Shown: positions 58,720-64,000 of the stretch, piece after piece
Layout of the letters: each line of letters starts with the position of its first letter
Numbering within the stretch: the first letter of the stretch is position 1
Assembly: GCF_024166365.1 (NCBI RefSeq)
Contig: NC_064831.1
Location: 46,501,768 to 46,565,767, forward strand
Source of the DNA: Elephas maximus indicus
Lineage: Eukaryota > Chordata > Mammalia > Proboscidea > Elephantidae
Reading direction: 5' to 3'
DNA length: 64,000 nt
The notes under the pieces: model-generated
What the model was told of the DNA's origin: nothing
The model's database searches: none
What the model saw: the letters and a program-made list of their open reading frames with translations, nothing else
Position numbers and translations under genes: made by a program

Positions 58720-59070
58720 CAGGAAGCACGTGGACAGCAGCAGCAGTGACCAGCAGGAAGCACGTGGACGGCTTCTCGTCCCCCTGCAGTGGACAGCGGC
58801 AGCACTAGCGGTGACCAGCAGGAAGCACTTGGACGGCTTCTCGTCCCTCAGCGGTGGACAGGAGGAGCAGCGAGCAGCAGGAAGCACGTGGACGGCTGCT
58901 CATCCCTCAGCGGTGGACAGGAGCAGCAGTGACCGGCAGGAAGCACTTGGACGGCTTCTCGTCCCCCGAGGGTGGACAGCAGCAGCAGCAGCCCCAATGG
59001 TGACCAGCAGGGAGCACGTGGACGGCTTCTCCTCCCCCGACGGTGGACAGCAGCAGCACAAGCGGTGACC
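58720..59070. repeat. GC-rich minisatellite with repeated E-boxes
   Basis: About 5.5 tandem units of 59-71 bp. Each unit has AGCAGGAAGCAC(G/T)TGGACGG, TCTCGTCCC, GGTGGACAG and CAGC runs, and ends GTGACC. CACGTG occurs at 58727, 58761, 58885 and 59015; CACTTG takes its place at 58826 and 58944. It abuts the CpG-rich TEX9 promoter. Because units lack stops in several frames, long open frames arise on both strands; they are artefacts of the repeat. Confidence 0.93.
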
Positions 59071-59237
59071 CGCGCGAACCGCGGCGGCCACGTCCGAGCT
59101 CCGGCTCCCGGGCCCCGCCCCAGCTCCCGCGGCTCTCCAGGAGCAGAGCGGGAGTAGGAACTGTCGGCGCCCGGGAAGTGCCAACTCTCGCGGGAAGATG
59201 TGTCGTTGCCTTGGTAACCGGGTCGCGGTCCTGAAAG
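59071..59237 (+). promoter_or_regulatory. CpG-rich TEX9 promoter with RFX X-box
   Basis: CpG-dense sequence with a GC box CCCCGCCCC (59113-59121) and an almost symmetric X-box, GTTGCCTTGGTAAC (59205-59218), the binding site of RFX factors that drive ciliary genes. The X-box lies 20 bp before the TEX9 start codon. AAGATGGCGG, spanning the start codon (59236-59245), fits the YY1 consensus often seen at starts of TATA-less genes. No TATA box is seen. An upstream ATG (59198) is out of frame with the TEX9 start. The transcription start cannot be placed exactly. Confidence 0.75.
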
Positions 59238-59264
59238 ATGGCGGGGCGCGCACTTGTTGTCAGG
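59238..59264 (+). CDS. TEX9: TEX9 coding exon 1 (5' end)
   Basis: Testis expressed 9, a coiled-coil protein expressed in testis and ciliated tissue and reported at centriolar satellites (family knowledge). The ATG has a strong context (A at -3, G at +4). Nine codons give MAGRALVVR, followed by a donor AGG|GTCGGT. Human TEX9, as I recall it, starts MAGRSLCLTR. Joining to the next exon gives the same spacing to the shared SVPGT motif (16 residues from Met to Thr), which supports both start and splice. The intron to exon 2 is only 106 bp. The downstream coding exons are outside the window or unrecognised, so the gene is partial here. Confidence 0.8.
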
Positions 59265-59370
59265 GTCGGTTCAATCCCGGACTTTTGTGGAGCCACTAGG
59301 CTCCAGGTGGGCCAGAAGGACGCCGAATAACATTTAATTTCGGGGCTGAAAGTGTCTGTGTCTTTTACAG

Positions 59371-59462
59371 AGACGGAGCGTTCCAGGGACTCAGCTCCCG
59401 CTACGCGTTCCACAACCTGCTGCACCCCGACGGGACCTCCTCGCCCAGGAGGAAGAATATAA
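59371..59462 (+). CDS. TEX9: TEX9 coding exon 2
   Basis: 92-bp exon preceded by a good acceptor (TGTCTTTTACAG at 59359-59370) and followed by the donor GTAAGA (59463). Read in phase 0 after exon 1 it gives RRSVPGTQLPLRVPQ, then PAAPRRDLLAQEEEYK. The remembered human protein has RSSVPGT, a proline-rich stretch and then DLLALEEEYK; the match at SVPGT, DLLA and EEEYK is distinctive. The last codon is split (AA plus G of the next exon, Lys). No stop or frameshift is seen, so the gene looks functional at this end. The other two frames read through only by chance. Confidence 0.82.
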
Positions 59463-60389
59463 GTAAGAAATGAGGCTGCCTGCGAGTGTTTTCTTTGGCC
59501 TGGCAGGATCGTTCGGACCGCTCGCTGACCGGCGTTCCCACCCCACCTTCCCCCTCCTCTGTCTGCCTCTCGTTGGTTCTCTTTGACATGAGTAGCTCGC
59601 CCATCTCTTAGAAGATACTTGAAAGGCGCCAAAATTTAGCCCAAGTAAACATTTTCGTCAGCCAGATGCACTGCCGGATGTAATTTGGGTATCCGGAATT
59701 GCCAGGAATAGTTCAGTTTCTAGTTTAGTAGATTCACTTAATTTCAACTTCCTAGAGTTTACGTATGTAAATTTCTTTAGGTTTGGTTTCTAAACTGAAA
59801 GCCTGCTTCTTGGTGCGACCGTCAGCATTTTGTGCTCAAAGAAACTAAAGCTCAGAGGTGAAATTGCCAAGTGGATGTATTCTTTGCCGCCTAGTTTATG
59901 GCAGAGTTGGGACTAGAATCCTGATCTTTTAACTCCCATTCTAGCCACCCTTCCATTTCCCTGCAAGTACAACGCAGCCAGATTAGGTATTTCAGAAGCA
60001 AAGTTGAAGCTAAGCCTTAGGGGAAAGTGTACTCTTTGAGGACTTAGTTCATCTCCCAGCTCCTACATAGTTTTCGGTTTGATCTTGAGGACCCGCTTAC
60101 TTGCTTGTAAATTGAGGAGGCTGGCTTGTGATCTGGGAAATTTCTTCCATTTCCAACAATCTCTGATTCTATTCCTAACACGCCTACATGTGTAGCTGCC
60201 CACGGAGTTACTATTCTCATTCTCACTTGGTGGAGTTGGGAGGAGGATTTCCTTCCCTTGTTTGCTTTCACTGTAGTTTCAGCTATCCTGGCAACATGTG
60301 CACAAGCCACGTCTCAGCCCCCAGTTTCACAGTTTCTGGAGTTATCTTTTCATTTGATCACAACATTGCCTTGCTTAAAACGATTGCAC
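59463..60389 (+). other. TEX9 intron, start
   Basis: Intronic sequence after exon 2. It contains a MIR remnant at 59835-59965 (listed) and otherwise no supported feature. No further TEX9 exon was recognised to 64000. Confidence 0.6.
59835..59965 (-). mobile_element. MIR fragment
   Basis: AAAGAAACTAAAGCTCAGAGG, GGCAGAGTTGGGACTAGAATCC and TCTTTTAACTCCCATTCTAGCC follow the antisense MIR core and end. Confidence 0.65.
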
Positions 60390-60750
60390 TTGAAAAGGTC
60401 TAGCAGCTCTGACTCCTGCCTGCTCTGTTTGATCTGGCGCCCTCACCTCTTTGCCTACTACCCTCCAACCTTGTAGTGCCTGAAGCTTCTTCCTGCCTGT
60501 CCTTGAGGGCAATCACACATGCTTTCTACCTGTAATGCCCAGAGTTTTCTTCCTTGGCCATGCTGCTACTCTTTTTCTTTGCATCTTATTAATTTTTCTT
60601 TGCAGTTAACATAATTACATAAATTCATTGGTTTACTTTTTTACTGTCCGCTCCACAGGACGGTGGAGAATCCCACAAGGGCAGAGACCATATCTGTATT
60701 ATTTGCCATTGTATACCCTTACAGGAAGTATATTTTAACAACCCCCTTCC
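60390..60750 (+). mobile_element. L2 LINE 3' fragment
   Basis: CTGCTCTGTTTGATCTGGC, TGTAATGCCCAGAGTTTTCTTCC and CAAGGGCAGAGACCATATCTG follow the L2 3' consensus. Inside the TEX9 intron. Confidence 0.65.
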
Positions 60751-61815
60751 TTTTTAATTTAAAATAAAGTAACTAATTTAATTTAAATTTTGGAAAACAG
60801 CCTGGCAGTTCCTTAGATGGTTAAATATAGTGACCATGTGATTTATATTTGAAGTGAAAGCATATTTAAAAGTAAAACTGAAGTGTACAGTTTCTAAATA
60901 GACATGTGCTAACCTCAGATGGGTTAAGGGGTAAGAAAATAACCACTCTCCTCTGTCTGAAAAAATGGGCCTGTTATTCCAGTTCAAGAGTACACTTAAG
61001 CAACTGAATTTACTGTTCGTGTACACAAACCAAAACGGTTATTTTCACTACCATTCACCAGACGGCCCTAAATACCTTTGTTGATTAGGTGAATTCATTT
61101 AATTATTTGAGAGTATATTTTGCAGCTTGTTCCGGTGGGTTACTAGGGACCTAATCCCAAAGCCAGGCATCTACAGGAGCTATCCTGTCCTACCAGGAAC
61201 AGTTCATGGGAAAGGTGGTCATTTGTAACTTGTTCTCTCACCTGTTCTTTGAGGTGTGCGCATCTGAGGCATAGGAACAGAGCAGCTTCTTGGGTCTCCC
61301 TGAAGCTTACAGACAGCTTCTGTGCTGTGCAGAAGTAAAATGCCACCTGTCATCTTGGTATTAAAGCATATGGGAGGTCTTTTCAATGAGCAGAGCACAG
61401 TACTTCCCAGGGACTTCAATGCATAATTGCGTACATTTCAGCTACTGCCAAGCAGTTGGAGGATCACTGTTTGAGAGGATAGACTGGAAACATGCTAATC
61501 ACTGAGTTCACAAGATTTTTCCAAGCTTCACACCTATATTATGACACCAGAGAGTGAAATAATAACACTACTAACGTCAGTTTTAATTGGTCTTGGTACC
61601 TGATGGGACAACCCTCTCCTGTCTGCCTGCCACTTCCTGAAAAGTCTTGATTACATTGGATTTATAATTTGCTTTATTCATCTATTTAGGGGTATTATTG
61701 CTTGCAGAATAAATTATCTATTGGCATAAATTTACTCTAATTATGCTATTATGTTTAAATCTTGACTGTGTTCATATATACTCTCTGTTTTAGAGGAGTT
61801 CCAATATTGTTTGTT
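60751..61815. other. TEX9 intron, nothing recognised
   Basis: About 1 kb of intronic sequence without a repeat or exon I can support. The small frames on the minus strand show no domain. Confidence 0.45.
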
Positions 61816-61819
61816 TTTG

Positions 61820-62756
61820 CCTTCTCTCTTTCCCTCTTACCAGTCTTGTTGGGAGGTTTATTTATTTTATTGGTCTTTTCAGAGAACTAGCTTTTGGTTT
61901 TCTTGCCAATTTCTTTATGTTATTTTTTATTTGATTGGTTTTATCTTTATTATTTCCAGCTTTTGATTGTGGCAAATTCAAAGAGCTGGAAATAATTTTT
62001 TAGTTTCTTGGGTTCAATTTTGTTTTTCTTATTTTTTAATAAATACATTTAAGTCTGTAAATTTTTCTTCAATTATAGCGTTAACTGTATTCTAGGACCT
62101 CTGCTGATACGTGTTTCGTTCATGGCTATATAGTTATAAATACTTTGATTTTCACAGTGATTGTTTAGGAGTGTGTTTTTTAGATTGAAAATACATGGTT
62201 CTTTTAGTTTCTTTTTTTTGTTATTTTAAAGTTAATTTTTAATTGCACTATGGTCAGGGAATGTATATGATATTTTTAATGTATTGAGTTTTTTGTGTGT
62301 TCAAGTACATATTCAGTTTTTGTAAATATTCTTTGTATTCTTTGATAAACTCAACAAAATAGAAAGTGTATTTACTATTTGTTCACTATTAAGTCAAACT
62401 AGTTAATTTTGTTGTTCATAACATCAGTATTTTCATCACTTTTCTATTAGCTATGTTGGTTTCTATTAAAAGGTATATTAAAATCATCCACTGTAATTAT
62501 AGTTTTTTTTTAAGTATCTCATTATGATTATGTCATTTTTTGTTTGGAGGCTATATTGTTTGATTTATTAAAATCTTCTTAATGCATTATTCCTTTCACT
62601 ATTGCATAGTGTCTATTATATCTTTTTTTCATTTATTTTCAAACTTTTTATGTCATTTAGTTTTAAGAGCATTCATTTTATACCCAGTCTGATAATTTCT
62701 GCCTTGCAATAAGTGAGTTTAATTGATTTACATTTATTGTGATTACTAAATATTTG
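61820..62756 (-). mobile_element. Old L1 ORF2 fragment
   Basis: Antisense L1: TTTTCAGAGAACTAGCTTTTG, TTGCACTATGGTCAGGGAA, AAAATCATCCACTGTAATTAT, ATTTCTGCCTTGCAATAAGTG. It covers the endonuclease/RT linker region. Highly diverged; an RTE abuts its right end. Confidence 0.8.
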
Positions 62757-64000
62757 ATGAAGATGGAAGGAATACATAGAGTCACTATACCAAAAAGAAT
62801 TAGTTGATGTTCAGCCATCTTAGGAGGTAGCATATAATCAAGAATTGATGGTACTGAAGGGAGAAGTCCAAGCTCTACTGAAGGCAGTGGTGAAAAACAA
62901 GGCCCCAGAATTGATGAAATACCATTTCAGATGTTTTAGCAAACAGATGCAATGCTGGAAGTACTCACTGGTCTATGACAAGAAATTCGGAAGACAGCTG
63001 CCTGGCCAAGTGACTGGAAGAGATCTACATGTGTGCCCATTCCAAAGAAAGGGGATCCAACAAAATGTGGAAATGGTTGAATAATATTATTAATATCACA
63101 TTAAGTAAAATTTTACAAAAGATAATTTAAGAATGGTTGCAGCAGTACATCGACAGGGAACTGCCAGAAATTCAAGGCAGATTCAGAAGAGGACGTGGAA
63201 CCAGGGTTGTCATTGCTGATGTCAGATGGATCTTGGCTGAAAGCAGAGAATACCAGAAAGATGATTACCTGTGTTTTATTGACTATACAAAGGCATTTCG
63301 ACTGTGTAATCATAACAAATTATGGATAACATTGAGAAGAATGGGAGTTCCAGAACACTTAACTATGCTCATGCAGAGCCTGTACATACACCAAGAGGCA
63401 GTTGTTTGAACAGAACAAGGGGTTACTACATGGCTTAAAATTGGGAAAGGTGTACATCGGGGTTGTATCTTTTCACTACACTTATTCAGTCTGTATGCTG
63501 AGCAAATAATCCAAGAAGCTGCACTATACGAAGAACACCACAACCGGATTGGAAGAAGACTTATTAACAACCTGCGATATGCAGATGCCACAACCTTGAT
63601 TGCTGAAAGTGAAGAGGACTTGAAGCACTTACTGGTGAAGATCAAAGACCAAAGCCTTCAGTATGGATTACACCTCAACATAAAGAGAACAAAAATCCTC
63701 ACAACTGGACCAATAACATACATCATGATAAGTGGAGAAAAGATTGAAGTTGGCAAGGATTTCATTTTACTTGGATCCACAATCAACGCCGATGGAAGCA
63801 GCAGTCAAGAAATCAAACAATGTATTGCATTGGTCAAATCTGCAACAAAAGACCTCTTTCGAGTGTGAAAAAGCAAAGATGTCACATTGAGGAGTAAGGT
63901 GCACCTGACCCAAGCCATGGTATTTTTAACTGCCTCATATACATCATATACATAAGCTCAACAATGAATAAGGAAGACAGAAGAAGAATTGATTTCTTTG
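62757..64000 (+). mobile_element. RTE1-type LINE copy G, runs off the window
   Basis: Sense RTE starting 5'-truncated at GAAGATGGAAGGAATACATAG. It covers reverse transcriptase (GACTATACAAAGGCATTTCG, TATGCAGATGCCACAACC, where the second Asp of YADD is Ala) and the thumb to the window end. Frames are broken at several places (for example 63069-63137 and 63408). It lies within the TEX9 intron in the gene's orientation. Confidence 0.92.

Noticed and set aside
58720-59070. Tandem units considered as a CRISPR-like array
   Set aside because: Units are contiguous and diverged without repeat/spacer alternation, in a mammalian promoter context.
58730-59632. Long open frames on both strands (112, 117 and 241 codons) over the minisatellite and TEX9 exons
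   Set aside because: Repeat units and GC-rich sequence lack stops in several frames. The translation is repetitive and matches no family, and the 241-codon frame is antisense to the TEX9 exons.

Overview
The window is mammalian and almost certainly afrotherian; elephant (Loxodonta/Elephas) or a close paenungulate is the best guess. I base this on the interspersed repeats. tRNA-derived AfroSINE copies occur about 18 times, and their 3' end matches the end of an RTE-clade LINE (RTE1/Bov-B-like) found in seven places. Several L1 copies belong to what looks like one lineage-specific family. Older mammal-wide repeats (MIR, L2, L1M relics, MaLR-type LTRs, a hAT transposase relic) lie under these. 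There is no prokaryotic, viral or CRISPR content. Family names are from memory of consensus sequences; no search was run.

Layout. 1-3155: SINEs and LINE relics. 3156-9818: a near-complete but disabled L1 with a 16-bp target-site duplication (TSD). 9819-16918: unique sequence, SINEs and a decayed L1. 16919-21175: a MaLR-type LTR into which a solo ERV LTR, an RTE fragment, an AfroSINE and, at its very end, a long RTE copy have inserted. 22206-24460: a hAT transposase relic containing a SINE-in-SINE and a 483-bp inverted-repeat element. 24589-28843: a 5'-truncated L1 on the minus strand with a 14-bp TSD. 28844-44600: mostly unique sequence with an LTR, L1, MIR, L2 and RTE remnants. 44620-47280: a rearranged RTE interrupted by an L1. 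47281-57925: unique sequence, old L1 with nested insertions, two LTRs, an internally deleted RTE and SINEs.

The only host gene I can support starts near the right end. At 58720-59070 a GC-rich minisatellite carries repeated E-boxes. It is followed by a CpG-rich promoter with an RFX X-box, then two short coding exons (59238-59264 and 59371-59462). Their conceptual product matches the start of TEX9 (testis expressed 9) as I remember it. The rest of the window is the following TEX9 intron; later exons lie beyond 64000 or were not recognised. The preceding ~58 kb is therefore upstream intergenic DNA. Most long open frames in the window are LINE ORF fragments.

I did not find a new multi-gene system. 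The observations most worth following are the foldback transposon inside the hAT relic, the E-box minisatellite next to an X-box promoter, and the rearranged RTE copies.
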